Part shown: positions 27,222-37,609 of the stretch, in pieces
Numbering within the stretch: position 1 is the first letter of the stretch
Layout of the letters: every line of letters starts with the position of its first letter
Source of the DNA: Flavobacteriales bacterium
Lineage (GTDB): Bacteria; Bacteroidota; Bacteroidia; Flavobacteriales_D; Sanyastnellaceae
Assembly (NCBI GenBank): GCA_018402085.1
Contig: JAGYJM010000002.1
Span: forward strand, 2,743,501 to 2,807,500
DNA: 64,000 bases
Direction: 5' to 3'
The notes under the pieces: model-generated
What the model was told of the DNA's origin: nothing
The model's input: the letters and a program-made list of their open reading frames with translations, nothing else
The model's database searches: none
Position numbers and translations under genes: made by a program

Positions 27222-30200
27222 CTATTGACAGGCAGATCCGAAAGTTCCGAGGAACTGCAGAAGGTCAGAAGAATTCACGAGTCCGTCTCCATTCAAGTCT
27301 TCAGGACAAGTATTTTCTTCTTCAACGCACTGCTCAATGAACGGATCCCAGAAAGTGCCTTCTGAGCAGTAGGTTGACGGATCAACAACTTCATTTTCGC
27401 AAGTGCCATCATCGATTGTGGCTGCAGGATCAAAGTTGACTGCATTCTCGTAGGTACATCCGTAGCAATCATAGCCACATGTACCGTTATCAATGGTAGC
27501 GCCGAGCGTGAAGTTACACGCGAGTGGATCCGTACAGCCCGCGCATGACAGGTTTTCGCACGAACCGTCGTTGATGTTCGCTTCAGATGAGTAATTACAT
27601 GCATTTTCATCCGTACACCCATACACGAGTGCCACTTGCTCACAGCCGCTCAGCTCTGCATTGAAGGTACGCGTGTAGCTGAAGCCACCACCGTTGTTAC
27701 CCCCTGTGAAGCTATGCCACACTATGTCAAAGTAAAGGTCCGTGTCAATAATATGCAGAGACCAAGCCACATCGCCATTGCAGTTAGCATTTGGGTTATT
27801 CTGTGCAGCGTCAACCCATGAAGTGTACACGCCGGGCTCATCTGTGAAACCGAGTTTCCATTCGGTGTTGCTCGGTCCGCCGATTGCGTTACCGGGGTAG
27901 CCCATCTGATCGAATGCATTGAACATTCCCTGGTTGTCAGCGCGTGCGATCCAGGTATTACCTGTGATGCGATCCTGGTTTTCTTCGAGTGTCCAATCAG
28001 CATAGTTCTCCTTGGTGAATGTAACTGAGAGTTCACCTTCGTATGCACAATCAGTGATGAGACAAGATCCGTCATCGATGGTTGCTGCAGCGTTATAGTT
28101 GTCAGCATTTGAATCGGTGCAGCCGACATAGATGCAAGATCCATCATCGATGGTGGCTACTGCCACATAGTTCACGGCTTCTGAATCCGTACAACCTTCT
28201 ACATCACCCACCTGGTCGAAGATGCAAGTACCATCATCATAAGTCGCGTCAGGATCATAGTTTGAGGCGTCCTGGTACATACATCCTGCTATTACGCAAG
28301 AGCCGTCATCGTTTGTTGCAGCCGGGGCATAGTTGTCTGCATTTGAATCTGTACATCCGAAGACGCAAGCAGGAGCCGGCGTCATTGGGTCATAACAGTT
28401 ACCACAGGCGTCTTCGACCCATGTACCACCGCACACGCCATTGCAATCGAGATAGAGGCAAGAGCCATCATCATTCGTTGCAGTATTGTCGTAGTTGCAT
28501 GCGTTGCTATCAGTACAACCGAGTACACAATCAGGGGCAGGTGTTGCCGGATCAAAGCAGTTTCCACAGGCGTCTTCTACCCATGTTCCGCCGCAAACGC
28601 CGTTGCAATCGAGGTAGAGGCATGAGTCGTCATCTACTGTTGCGTCAGCATCGTAGTTACACGCATTGCTGTCGGTACACCCTGTGTTAAACACACACGT
28701 GCCATCATCGTAGTCTGCATCAGGGTTGTAGTTATCAGCGATTTCATCGGTGCATCCTCCAATACATGTTGGTGTGAATACACCCGGATCAAAGCAGTTT
28801 CCGCATTCATCTGAGATGTAGTTGCCACCACAGACACCCGCGCAATCGAGATAGAGGCATGAGCCGTCATCACCTTGGGCATTGGCATCGTAATTGCACG
28901 CTGTTTCGTCGGTACAGCCGGAGATACATTCAGGTATTGTCTCCCAACTAATGACCACGATACCGTCACCTGCATTGGCGCCAGCTTCAGCTTCCTGATT
29001 CGTTCCTGTATTGTAGCTTCCGCCACCGCCGCCGAAGCCGCCGTTGTTATAACTTCCGCCGCCACCGGAGTAGCCGCCGCCGCCGCCGGCACCGTCGCAG
29101 CCACCGCCGCCGCCGCCGCCGAAGCCGCCTGGTTGCACACCACAACCACCTTCACCTGCTTCTCCGCCTGATAAGAGTGAACGACCGAAGCTGTAAATGG
29201 ATCCACAACCAGAGTGAGACTGCCCGTCGGTAAACCAGCCTCCGCCATTACCTCCGCAAGGACCTGAGCCAAAGTTTGTTGCTCCGTTACCATCTACACC
29301 TCCTACGCCGTAGCGGTCGAAACAACATGTGCTGAAGCCATCTGCTCCATTCTCTGTGATTTGTCCGTGCTCGTTACCATTGGTGTTGCTCATGACACCA
29401 CCACCACCACCGGCGACAATCATTGGAGTGTTATTGCTTCTTGATACGGCAGATGCACCTCCACCACCAGGACGACTTGGATGATCGGCACCCTTACCGC
29501 CTACAAGTACCTCGAGTTGCTCACCCGGGAACACCGTGAATGTACCAGACATTCTTGCGCCCAGTCCTCCGCCTACACCGAAGTTACCGCCGCCTTGTGC
29601 ACCGAGCACTTCAATTGAAATCTCTTCTACCCCTTCCGGCACAGTGAATGTTTCTACAGCACCAGTAAGTTCGTAAGTCTGTGAGAATTGAACCGACGCA
29701 GGGTCGTAGCAGTTTCCGCAGAAATCACCCACGAAGTTCCCGCCGCAAGTTCCTGCGCAATCAATTTCGTAGGCACAGCTGCCGTCGTCGCACGGAGCAT
29801 TCATGTCGTAGTTACATGCTGTTGGATCCAGACAGCCTCCTTCAATACAAGAGCCGTCGTCGAAATTCGCTGCAGGGTCATAGTTACACGCAGCTGAATC
29901 CATACAACCTTCAACAAGCTCTACCAGCGCACAGCCACTTTCTTCAATGAGGAAGGTACGTGTGTAGGTAAAGCCGCCGCCATTGCCGCTTTGCGTCCAC
30001 TCATCAAAGGTTACTTCGAAGTAGAGCCCTGCGTCAATCACATGCAAGGTCATCACGTGGTCATTGTCGAATGCATTACCCGGACCTCCGAAGCCACTCT
30101 GGTAAACGGCATCGCGCCAGTCTTCCCAGTTGTTCGGAGAATCGAAATCTCCCCACTTCCATTCCGTGTTACCCGGTGAAGTGCCATACTGGTAGCTCTG

Positions 30201-33200
30201 TTCAAACACATAGTTAAACAGACCTTGCTGGTCACGACGGGTGATGATGCATCCCGGTGAGATGCTGTCTTGATTCTCGGTGAGGTTCCAGTCAGCGTAA
30301 TTGTTCTTGCTGAAGGTCACTACCTGCGCACCCTGGTAGCCATCGCAATCAAGCAGGAGGCATGAGCCATCGTTGTACTCTGCTTCAGGGTCATAGTTGT
30401 ATGCTTCTTCAATGGTACAGCCGCCGTCACAGTTCTGCGGAAGCTCTGCAGACTCACATTCACCACATGGGTTAATGAATGCTGCTCCACCGCAGGTTCC
30501 GGCACAGTCAAACTCGTAGGCACATGAACCATCATCGATGATCGCAATTGCATCATAGTTACACGCCGCCTCGTCGAGACAACCAAGATCGTATGTACAA
30601 GAGCCATCGTCAAAGGTTGCTGCCGGATCGTACTGATCTCCTGCAGGGTCGGTACAACCAGGAACACACCACGGTACACTTGAATAGGTGATCATCACCA
30701 GTCCGTCGCCCATCCGCGCTCCTGCTTCAAGCTCCTCAAGCTGACCTGTGTAGTAGCTTCCGCCACCACCACCGGCACCGTTTCCGTTGCTGCCACCGGC
30801 ACCACCTGAGTAGCCGCCGCCACCGCCGCCGCCGTGCCATGCTGCACCACCGCCGCCGAAGCCGCCATCTACTCCGTGGTTCGTATCACCGTACTCAAAA
30901 CATGGATCGCAAAGACCTGCTGCAAAGCTGAAGGCCTTGGTTCCGCCGTTGAGGGTGTTCGGACCACAGTTCGAGTCGTCTCCATTTCCGGCCCAGCCGG
31001 CTCCACCGGCACCGGCACAGCTACCACCGCTGTTTCCGCCACCACCGTTGATACCGCCTTGCTGGTTGCTGGTTGACGCAGCACCTACGTTCGTAACCTG
31101 ACCGGGAACACCAGGTGTATCCTGGAATGCTCCACCGCCACCACCGGCTACGAGGATCGGCGTAAGCTCGCCTTCGAACCAAACGTAGGTTCCGCCGCCG
31201 CCGCCGCCACCGTAGTTGGTGCCGCAGCAGCTTTCCTTCATCTTACCTTGCTCGCCCACTACGAAATTCAGCACATCACCAGGTGAAACGCTATAGGTAG
31301 CCTTCACTCGAGCTCCGTAACCTCCCTCGGCATTGTTCTCAGGTGAGTCACCTCCCTGCGCTCCAAACGCCTCGATCGTAATCTCTGTAATTCCATCTGG
31401 AACGATCCACTGCTCTACTGAGCCTGTGTATGAAATATCTGCCGTAGTTGTACCGGAAGGATCAAAGCACTCTTCACAGTCGTTCAGAACGGCAGTGCCG
31501 CCACAAACACCGTTGCAGTCAAGGTACTGACAACTGCCGTCATCATTTGCTGCGGTATCGTCGTAGTTACACGCAGAAGCGTCCATACAGCCCAGATCAT
31601 ACGCACAGCTTCCATCATCATTCGTCGCTGATGGGTCATAGTTATCTGCTGCTGCATCTGTACAACCAAATGCACATCCCGGTGAAAGATCGTAGTAGAA
31701 ATTTACCACACCATCACCACTTTGCACTCCACTTTCTGCAGTTGCATCCGTTCCGGCATTGTAGCTTCCGCCACCGCCGCCGAAGCCGCCATTGTTGTAG
31801 CTTCCGCCGCCACCGGAGTAGCCACCGCCGCCGCCGGCACCGTCGCAGCCACCACCACCGCCGCCGCCGAAGCCGCCAGCCTGGTTACCACAACCTCCCT
31901 GTCCGCCGGTTCCACCGCCGATGAAAGAGCGTCCGAAGCTGTAAATCGATCCACAGCCTGTGTTAGACTGGCCGTCTCCGTAGAAACCACCGCCGTTACC
32001 TCCGCACGGACCTGTTTCAAAGTTTGTTGCACCGTTACCATCAATACCTCCTACACCGTAGCGGTCGAAACAACATGTGCTGAAGCCATCTGCTCCATTC
32101 TCGGTGATTTGTCCGTGCTCGTTGCCGTTGGTGTTGCTCATTACACCACCACCGCCACCGGCTACTACCAATGGTGTGTTATCCATTCGGGTAATGAAGG
32201 TTCCGCCGCCACCGGCTGGTCGGCTTGGGTGATCAGTTCCTTTACCACCAACCAGTACTTTCAGCTGCTCGCCCGGCTCTACGGCAAAGGTGCCCTGGAT
32301 ACGTGCCCCAAGGCCACCGCCCGTGCCAAAGTTTCCACCGCCTTGCGCACCGAAGGCTTCAATGGTCAGTTCTGTCACACCTTCAGGAACGGTGAAGGTC
32401 TCAATGCTACCGCTGTACGTCATGCTACTTGACCCTGCTGCCGTAACACTGTCAAAACAGTTTCCGCAGGCATCTTCTACGAAGGAGCCTCCACAGTTGC
32501 CTGCACAGTCAATTTCAAAGGCGCAGCTACCGTCGTCGCAGGCTGCGTTCATGTCGTAGTTACATGCTGTTGGATCCAGACAACCTCCGCCAACGCATGA
32601 ACCATCGTCGAAATTCGCTGCAGGGTCATAGTTACACGCAGCTGAATCCATACAACCTTCAACAAGCTCTACCAGCGCACAGCCACTTTCTTCAATGAGG
32701 AAGGTACGTGTGTAGGTAAAGCCGCCGCCATTGCCGCTTTGCGTCCACTCATCAAAGGTTACTTCGAAGTAGAGCCCTGCGTCAATCACATGCAAGGTCA
32801 TCACGTGGTCATTATCGAATGCATTACCCGGACCTCCGAAGCCACTCTGGTAAACGGCATCGCGCCAGTCTTCCCAGTTGTTCGGAGAATCGAAATCTCC
32901 CCACTTCCATTCCGTGTTACCCGGTGAAGTGCCATACTGGTAGCTCTGTTCAAACACATAGTTAAACAGACCTTGCTGGTCACGACGGGTGATGATGCAT
33001 CCCGGTGAGATGCTGTCTTGATTCTCGGTGAGGTTCCAGTCAGCGTAATTGTTCTTGCTGAAAGTCACTACCTGCGCACCCTGGTAGCCATCGCAATCAA
33101 GCAGGAGGCATGAGCCATCGTTGTACTCTGCTTCAGGGTCATAGTTGTATGCTTCTTCAATGGTACAGCCGCCGTCACAGTTCTGCGGAAGCTCTGCAGA

Positions 33201-36200
33201 CTCACATTCACCACATGGGTTAATGAATGCTGCTCCACCGCAGGTTCCGGCACAGTCAAACTCGTAGGCACATGAACCATCATCGATGATCGCAATTGCA
33301 TCATAGTTACACGCCGCCTCGTCGAGACAACCAAGATCGTATGTACAAGAGCCATCGTCAAAGGTTGCTGCCGGATCGTACTGATCTCCTGCAGGGTCGG
33401 TACAACCAGGAACACACCACGGTACACTTGAATAGGTGATCATCACCAGTCCGTCGCCCATCCGCGCTCCTGCTTCAAGCTCCTCAAGCTGACCTGTGTA
33501 GTAGCTTCCGCCACCACCACCGGCACCGTTTCCGTTGCTGCCGCCGGCACCACCTGAGTAGCCGCCGCCACCGCCGCCGCCGTGCCATGCTGCACCACCG
33601 CCGCCGAAGCCGCCATCTACTCCGTGGTTCGTATCACCGTACTCAAAACATGGATCGCAAAGACCTGCTGCAAAGCTGAGGGCCTTGGTTCCGCCGTTGA
33701 GGGTGTTCGGACCACAGTTCGAGTCGTCTCCATTTCCGGCCCAGCCGGCTCCACCGGCACCGGCACAGCTACCACCGCTGTTTCCGCCACCACCGTTGAT
33801 ACCGCCTTGCTGGTTGCTGGTTGACGCAGCACCTACGTTCGTAACCTGACCGGGAACACCAGGTGTATCCTGGAATGCTCCACCGCCACCACCGGCTACG
33901 AGGATCGGAGTAAGCTCGCCTTCGAACCAAACGTAGGTTCCGCCGCCGCCGCCGCCACCGTAGTTGGTGCCGCAGCAGCTTTCCTTCATCTTACCTTGCT
34001 CGCCCACTACGAAATTCAGCACATCACCAGGTGAAACGCTATAGGTAGCCTTCACTCGAGCTCCGTAGCCTCCCTCGGCATTGTTCTCAGGTGAGTCACC
34101 TCCCTGCGCTCCAAACGCCTCGATCGTAATCTCTGTAATTCCATCTGGAACGATCCACTGCTCTACTGAGCCTGTGTATGAAATATCTGCCGTAGTTGTA
34201 CCGGAAGGATCAAAGCACTCTTCACAGTCGTTCAGAACGGCAGTGCCGCCACAAACACCGTTGCAGTCAAGGTACTGACAACTGCCGTCATCATTTGCTG
34301 CGGTATCGTCGTAGTTACACGCAGAAGCGTCCATACAGCCCAGATCATACGCACAGCTTCCATCATCATTCGTCGCTGATGGGTCATAGTTATCTGCTGC
34401 TGCATCTGTACAACCAAATGCACATCCCGGTGAAAGATCGTAGTAGAAATTTACCACACCATCACCACTTTGCACTCCACTTTCTGCAGTTGCATCCGTT
34501 CCGGCATTGTAGCTTCCGCCACCGCCGCCGAAGCCGCCATTGTTGTAGCTTCCGCCGCCACCGGAGTAGCCACCGCCGCCGCCGGCACCGTCGCAGCCAC
34601 CGCCGCCACCGCCGCCAAAGCCGCCTGCCTGGTTACCACAACCTCCCTGTCCGCCGGCTCCACCGCCGATGAAAGAGCGTCCGAAGCTGTAAATCGATCC
34701 ACAGCCTGTGTTAGACTGGCCGTCTCCGTAGAAACCACCGCCGTTACCTCCGCACGGACCTGTTTCAAAGTTTGTTGCACCGTTACCATCAATACCTCCT
34801 ACACCGTAGCGGTCGAAACAACATGTGCTGAAGCCATCTGCTCCATTCTCGGTGATTTGTCCGTGTTCGTTGCCGTTGGTGTTGCTCATTACACCACCAC
34901 CGCCACCGGCTACTACCAATGGTGTGTTATCCATTCGGGTAATGAAGGTTCCGCCGCCACCGGCTGGTCGGCTTGGGTGATCAGTTCCTTTACCACCAAC
35001 CAGTACTTTCAGCTGCTCGCCCGGCTCTACGGCAAAGGTGCCCTGGATACGTGCCCCAAGGCCACCGCCCGTGCCAAAGTTTCCACCGCCTTGCGCACCG
35101 AAGGCTTCAATGGTCAGTTCTGTCACACCTTCAGGAACGGTGAAGGTCTCAATGCTACCGCTGTACGTCATGCTAGTAGCACCTGCTGCCGTAACACTGT
35201 CAAAACAGTTTCCGCAGGCATCTTCTACGAAGGAGCCTCCACAGTTGCCTGCACAGTCAATTTCAAAGGCGCAGCTGCCGTCGTCGCACGGAGCATTCAT
35301 GTCGTAGTTACATGCTGTTGGATCCAGACAGCCTCCTTCAATACAAGAGCCGTCATCGAAATTCGCTGCAGGGTCATAGTTACACGCAGCTGAATCCATA
35401 CAACCTTCAACAAGCTCTACCAGTGCACAGTCACTTTCTTCAATCAGGAAGGTGCGTGTGTAGGTAAAGCCGCCGCCATTGCCGCTTTGCGTCCACTCAT
35501 CAAAGGTTACTTCGAAGTAGAGCCCTGCGTCAATCACATGCAAGGTCATCACGTGGTCATTATCGAATGCATTACCCGGACCTCCGAAGCCACTCTGGTA
35601 AACGGCATCGCGCCAGTCTTCCCAGTTGTTCGGAGAATCGAAATCTCCCCACTTCCATTCCGTGTTACCCGGTGAGGTGCCATACTGGTAGCTCTGTTCA
35701 AACACATAGTTAAACAGACCTTGCTGGTCACGACGGGTGATGATGCATCCCGGTGAAATACTGTCTTGATTCTCGGTGAGGTTCCAGTCAGCGTAATTGT
35801 TCTTGCTGAAGGTCACTACCTGCGCACCCTGGTAGCCATCGCAATCAAGCAGGAGGCATGAGCCATCGTTGTAATCAGCTTCAGGGTCAAAATTGTATGC
35901 CGCCTCGATCGTACAACCACCCTGACAGTCTTGTGGTTGAACAGAAGACTCGCACTGCCCGCAGCCATTAATAAATCCATCTCCACCGCAGGTTCCTGCG
36001 CAGTCAAACTCGTAGGCACATGTACCATCGTCAGTGATGGCAATTGGATCATAGTTACATGCTGCCTGATCAAGGCAACCGAGATCAAAGGTGCAAGAGC
36101 CATCGTCAAAGGTTGCTGCCGGATCGTACTGATCACCTGCAGGATCTGTACATCCCGGAACACACCACGGTACACTTGAATAGGTGATCAGAAGTGAGCC

Positions 36201-37175
36201 ATTGCCTTCTTGAACGCCAGACTCAATTTCCAACAAGGTTCCGTCCTGGAAGCTTCCGCCACCACCACCGGCACCGTTTCCGTTGCTGCCGCCGGCACCA
36301 CCTGCGTAGCCACCGCCACCGCCGCCGCCGTGCCATGCTGCACCACCGCCGCCGAAGCCGCCATCTACTCCGTGGTTCGTATCACCGTACTCAAAACATG
36401 GATCGCAAAGACCTGCTGCAAAGCTGAAGGCCTTGGTTCCGCCGTTGAGGGTGTTCGGACCACAGTTCGAGTCGTCTCCATTTCCTGACCAACCGGCTCC
36501 ACCGGCACCGGCACAGCTACCACCGCTGTTACCACCGCCACCGTTGATACCTCCTTGCTGACCACTTGTTGATTGACCGCCAATATTTGTGGTCAAGCCG
36601 GGCATACCGTCTGTGTTTTGGAAAGCTCCGCCCCCACCACCGGCAACCATCATCGGTGTCTCAGAGCCATCGAGCCAAACATAGGTTCCGCCGCCGCCGC
36701 CGCCACCGTAGTTGGTGCCGCAGCATGACTGCTTAACTTTACCTTGTTCACCTATGGCTATTTTAATGACCTCGCCAGGGTTCACACTGAATGAAGCACG
36801 AACACGGGCGCCTAAACCTCCGCTCGCGCCATTCTCAGGAGAATCACCGCCCTGGGCGCCTGATGCTTCTAGAACTACTTCAGTAATGCCATTGGGCACA
36901 ACCCACTCCTGAATGAAGGTTCCCTCGTCACCAATGAAACTAAATTCTTCAGTTGTCAATCCGGCAGGATCAAAACAGTTATTGCAGTCATCGCTTTCAA
37001 ATGTCCCGCCGCAAATGCCGGTGCAATCGATCACATACGCGCAAGAACCATCCTCTGTGACAGCCACAGGGTCATAGTTACATGCGTTTGAATCTGTGCA
37101 GCCCTCTTGGCTGTAGATGTTGAATGATGCCAGGCACAGGAGTAGAGTGACCGACAGGATTTGGTGAAGTTTCAT
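27222..37175 (-). CDS. Giant GR-domain protein C with interleaved 'NYADW' domains
   Basis: 3317 residues, uninterrupted. Signal peptide MKLHQILSVTLLLCLASFNI, then YSQEGCTDSN. It has six ALK/LTK-like GR domains, for example YTGSVEQWIVPDGITEITIE, CCGTNYGGGGGGGTYVWFEG and GGFGGGGAAWHGGGG. They are arranged as GR-N-GR three times, where N is a roughly 130-residue non-glycine-rich domain beginning VTFSKNNYADWNLTENQD and ending GGGFTYTRTFLIEES. A fourth, divergent N domain (VTFTKENYADWTLEENQD) lies near the C-terminus. Many GCTD/DDGSC repeats and DCAGTCGG segments link the domains. The end is CPEDLNGDGLVNSSDLL, a dockerin-like calcium loop. It is the third tandem paralogue of the cluster and the only one with N domains. 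It has no T9SS domain. Probably secreted and surface-bound; its ligand is unknown. Confidence 0.88.
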   Translation of the reverse strand: MKLHQILSVTLLLCLASFNIYSQEGCTDSNACNYDPVAVTEDGSCAYVIDCTGICGGTFESDDCNNCFDPAGLTTEEFSFIGDEGTFIQEWVVPNGITEVVLEASGAQGGDSPENGASGGLGARVRASFSVNPGEVIKIAIGEQGKVKQSCCGTNYGGGGGGGTYVWLDGSETPMMVAGGGGGAFQNTDGMPGLTTNIGGQSTSGQQGGINGGGGNSGGSCAGAGGAGWSGNGDDSNCGPNTLNGGTKAFSFAAGLCDPCFEYGDTNHGVDGGFGGGGAAWHGGGGGGGYAGGAGGSNGNGAGGGGGSFQDGTLLEIESGVQEGNGSLLITYSSVPWCVPGCTDPAGDQYDPAATFDDGSCTFDLGCLDQAACNYDPIAITDDGTCAYEFDCAGTCGGDGFINGCGQCESSVQPQDCQGGCTIEAAYNFDPEADYNDGSCLLLDCDGYQGAQVVTFSKNNYADWNLTENQDSISPGCIITRRDQQGLFNYVFEQSYQYGTSPGNTEWKWGDFDSPNNWEDWRDAVYQSGFGGPGNAFDNDHVMTLHVIDAGLYFEVTFDEWTQSGNGGGFTYTRTFLIEESDCALVELVEGCMDSAACNYDPAANFDDGSCIEGGCLDPTACNYDMNAPCDDGSCAFEIDCAGNCGGSFVEDACGNCFDSVTAAGATSMTYSGSIETFTVPEGVTELTIEAFGAQGGGNFGTGGGLGARIQGTFAVEPGEQLKVLVGGKGTDHPSRPAGGGGTFITRMDNTPLVVAGGGGGVMSNTNGNEHGQITENGADGFSTCCFDRYGVGGIDGNGATNFETGPCGGNGGGFYGDGQSNTGCGSIYSFGRSFIGGGAGGQGGCGNQAGGFGGGGGGGCDGAGGGGGYSGGGGSYNNGGFGGGGGSYNAGTDATAESGVQSGDGVVNFYYDLSPGCAFGCTDAAADNYDPSATNDDGSCAYDLGCMDASACNYDDTAANDDGSCQYLDCNGVCGGTAVLNDCEECFDPSGTTTADISYTGSVEQWIVPDGITEITIEAFGAQGGDSPENNAEGGYGARVKATYSVSPGDVLNFVVGEQGKMKESCCGTNYGGGGGGGTYVWFEGELTPILVAGGGGGAFQDTPGVPGQVTNVGAASTSNQQGGINGGGGNSGGSCAGAGGAGWAGNGDDSNCGPNTLNGGTKALSFAAGLCDPCFEYGDTNHGVDGGFGGGGAAWHGGGGGGGYSGGAGGSNGNGAGGGGGSYYTGQLEELEAGARMGDGLVMITYSSVPWCVPGCTDPAGDQYDPAATFDDGSCTYDLGCLDEAACNYDAIAIIDDGSCAYEFDCAGTCGGAAFINPCGECESAELPQNCDGGCTIEEAYNYDPEAEYNDGSCLLLDCDGYQGAQVVTFSKNNYADWNLTENQDSISPGCIITRRDQQGLFNYVFEQSYQYGTSPGNTEWKWGDFDSPNNWEDWRDAVYQSGFGGPGNAFDNDHVMTLHVIDAGLYFEVTFDEWTQSGNGGGFTYTRTFLIEESGCALVELVEGCMDSAACNYDPAANFDDGSCVGGGCLDPTACNYDMNAACDDGSCAFEIDCAGNCGGSFVEDACGNCFDSVTAAGSSSMTYSGSIETFTVPEGVTELTIEAFGAQGGGNFGTGGGLGARIQGTFAVEPGEQLKVLVGGKGTDHPSRPAGGGGTFITRMDNTPLVVAGGGGGVMSNTNGNEHGQITENGADGFSTCCFDRYGVGGIDGNGATNFETGPCGGNGGGFYGDGQSNTGCGSIYSFGRSFIGGGTGGQGGCGNQAGGFGGGGGGGCDGAGGGGGYSGGGGSYNNGGFGGGGGSYNAGTDATAESGVQSGDGVVNFYYDLSPGCAFGCTDAAADNYDPSATNDDGSCAYDLGCMDASACNYDDTAANDDGSCQYLDCNGVCGGTAVLNDCEECFDPSGTTTADISYTGSVEQWIVPDGITEITIEAFGAQGGDSPENNAEGGYGARVKATYSVSPGDVLNFVVGEQGKMKESCCGTNYGGGGGGGTYVWFEGELTPILVAGGGGGAFQDTPGVPGQVTNVGAASTSNQQGGINGGGGNSGGSCAGAGGAGWAGNGDDSNCGPNTLNGGTKAFSFAAGLCDPCFEYGDTNHGVDGGFGGGGAAWHGGGGGGGYSGGAGGSNGNGAGGGGGSYYTGQLEELEAGARMGDGLVMITYSSVPWCVPGCTDPAGDQYDPAATFDDGSCTYDLGCLDEAACNYDAIAIIDDGSCAYEFDCAGTCGGAAFINPCGECESAELPQNCDGGCTIEEAYNYDPEAEYNDGSCLLLDCDGYQGAQVVTFSKNNYADWNLTENQDSISPGCIITRRDQQGLFNYVFEQSYQYGTSPGNTEWKWGDFDSPNNWEDWRDAVYQSGFGGPGNAFDNDHVMTLHVIDAGLYFEVTFDEWTQSGNGGGFTYTRTFLIEESGCALVELVEGCMDSAACNYDPAANFDDGSCIEGGCLDPTACNYDMNAPCDDGSCAYEIDCAGTCGGNFVGDFCGNCYDPASVQFSQTYELTGAVETFTVPEGVEEISIEVLGAQGGGNFGVGGGLGARMSGTFTVFPGEQLEVLVGGKGADHPSRPGGGGASAVSRSNNTPMIVAGGGGGVMSNTNGNEHGQITENGADGFSTCCFDRYGVGGVDGNGATNFGSGPCGGNGGGWFTDGQSHSGCGSIYSFGRSLLSGGEAGEGGCGVQPGGFGGGGGGGCDGAGGGGGYSGGGGSYNNGGFGGGGGSYNTGTNQEAEAGANAGDGIVVISWETIPECISGCTDETACNYDANAQGDDGSCLYLDCAGVCGGNYISDECGNCFDPGVFTPTCIGGCTDEIADNYNPDADYDDGTCVFNTGCTDSNACNYDADATVDDDSCLYLDCNGVCGGTWVEDACGNCFDPATPAPDCVLGCTDSNACNYDNTATNDDGSCLYLDCNGVCGGTWVEDACGNCYDPMTPAPACVFGCTDSNADNYAPAATNDDGSCVIAGCMYQDASNYDPDATYDDGTCIFDQVGDVEGCTDSEAVNYVAVATIDDGSCIYVGCTDSNADNYNAAATIDDGSCLITDCAYEGELSVTFTKENYADWTLEENQDRITGNTWIARADNQGMFNAFDQMGYPGNAIGGPSNTEWKLGFTDEPGVYTSWVDAAQNNPNANCNGDVAWSLHIIDTDLYFDIVWHSFTGGNNGGGFSYTRTFNAELSGCEQVALVYGCTDENACNYSSEANINDGSCENLSCAGCTDPLACNFTLGATIDNGTCGYDCYGCTYENAVNFDPAATIDDGTCENEVVDPSTYCSEGTFWDPFIEQCVEEENTCPEDLNGDGLVNSSDLLQFLGTFGSACQ
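28930..36960 (-). repeat. Compound array C: three units of about 2748 bp
   Basis: Corresponding points at 30235, 32983 and 35731 are exactly 2748 bp apart. Each unit is GR domain (SPENN type), N domain, GR domain (GGGNFG type). Units 2 and 3 are nearly identical in DNA; the outermost GR domains at each end have diverged. Confidence 0.85.
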
Positions 37176-37197
37176 AAAGGTTAAAATTTTAGCGTGT

Positions 37198-37205
37198 CAA
37201 AAATA
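37198..37205 (-). promoter_or_regulatory. Candidate -7 box of giant gene C
   Basis: Minus strand TATTTTTG, an exact match to the Bacteroidota -7 consensus TAnnTTTG, 22 bp before the ATG at 37175. No clear -33 TTG at the right distance. Confidence 0.45.
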
Positions 37206-37382
37206 GCTTTTGGCCACGTGAAAACTGATTTCCACCGGGTTAACTTCATCACTCCGAATTGTTAAGGAAATGCAAACACCGACGAAGCGTTCAATAGTGC
37301 CGTCCATCGACCTTATTTTCTTTATGAGAAACCAAGACCTTCGACATACGGCCGGTTTTGGGCCATGAGCTACTAAAATATA

Positions 37383-37407
37383 CTGCGCAAAAGCGCAGGA
37401 TGGGTTC
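37383..37407 (+). repeat. Dispersed hairpin repeat, copy 6
   Basis: CTGCGC-AAAA-GCGCAG followed by GATGGGTTC. Intergenic. Confidence 0.65.
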
Positions 37408-37609
37408 TCCCTTGGAGCGGGGGTCGGGGGTCGGGTATAGTAAGGTGTTAGGAGTTAGGGGTGCTGCGCATACTTGCGCTGCTACGTTCGAATAGGTGAC
37501 TCTTGCGTGGCGGGGGCTATTGCCGCCGGTTTGTTGAAGCGAAGCGTGTCGACCTATCGACTCATCGACTCATCGACTTATGGACTTATGGACTATTCGG
37601 GAAGGCGAG

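Noticed and set aside
8004-37175. CRISPR array or phage tail-fibre cluster as explanation of the periodic DNA
   Set aside because: Units are 1-2.7 kb, continuous coding sequence with signal peptides; no short direct repeats with unique spacers and no phage genes nearby.
8004-37175. Recent transfer of ALK-like domains from an animal
   Set aside because: Bacterial glycine-rich proteins of this type are known and codon use fits the neighbours; resemblance is at domain level only.
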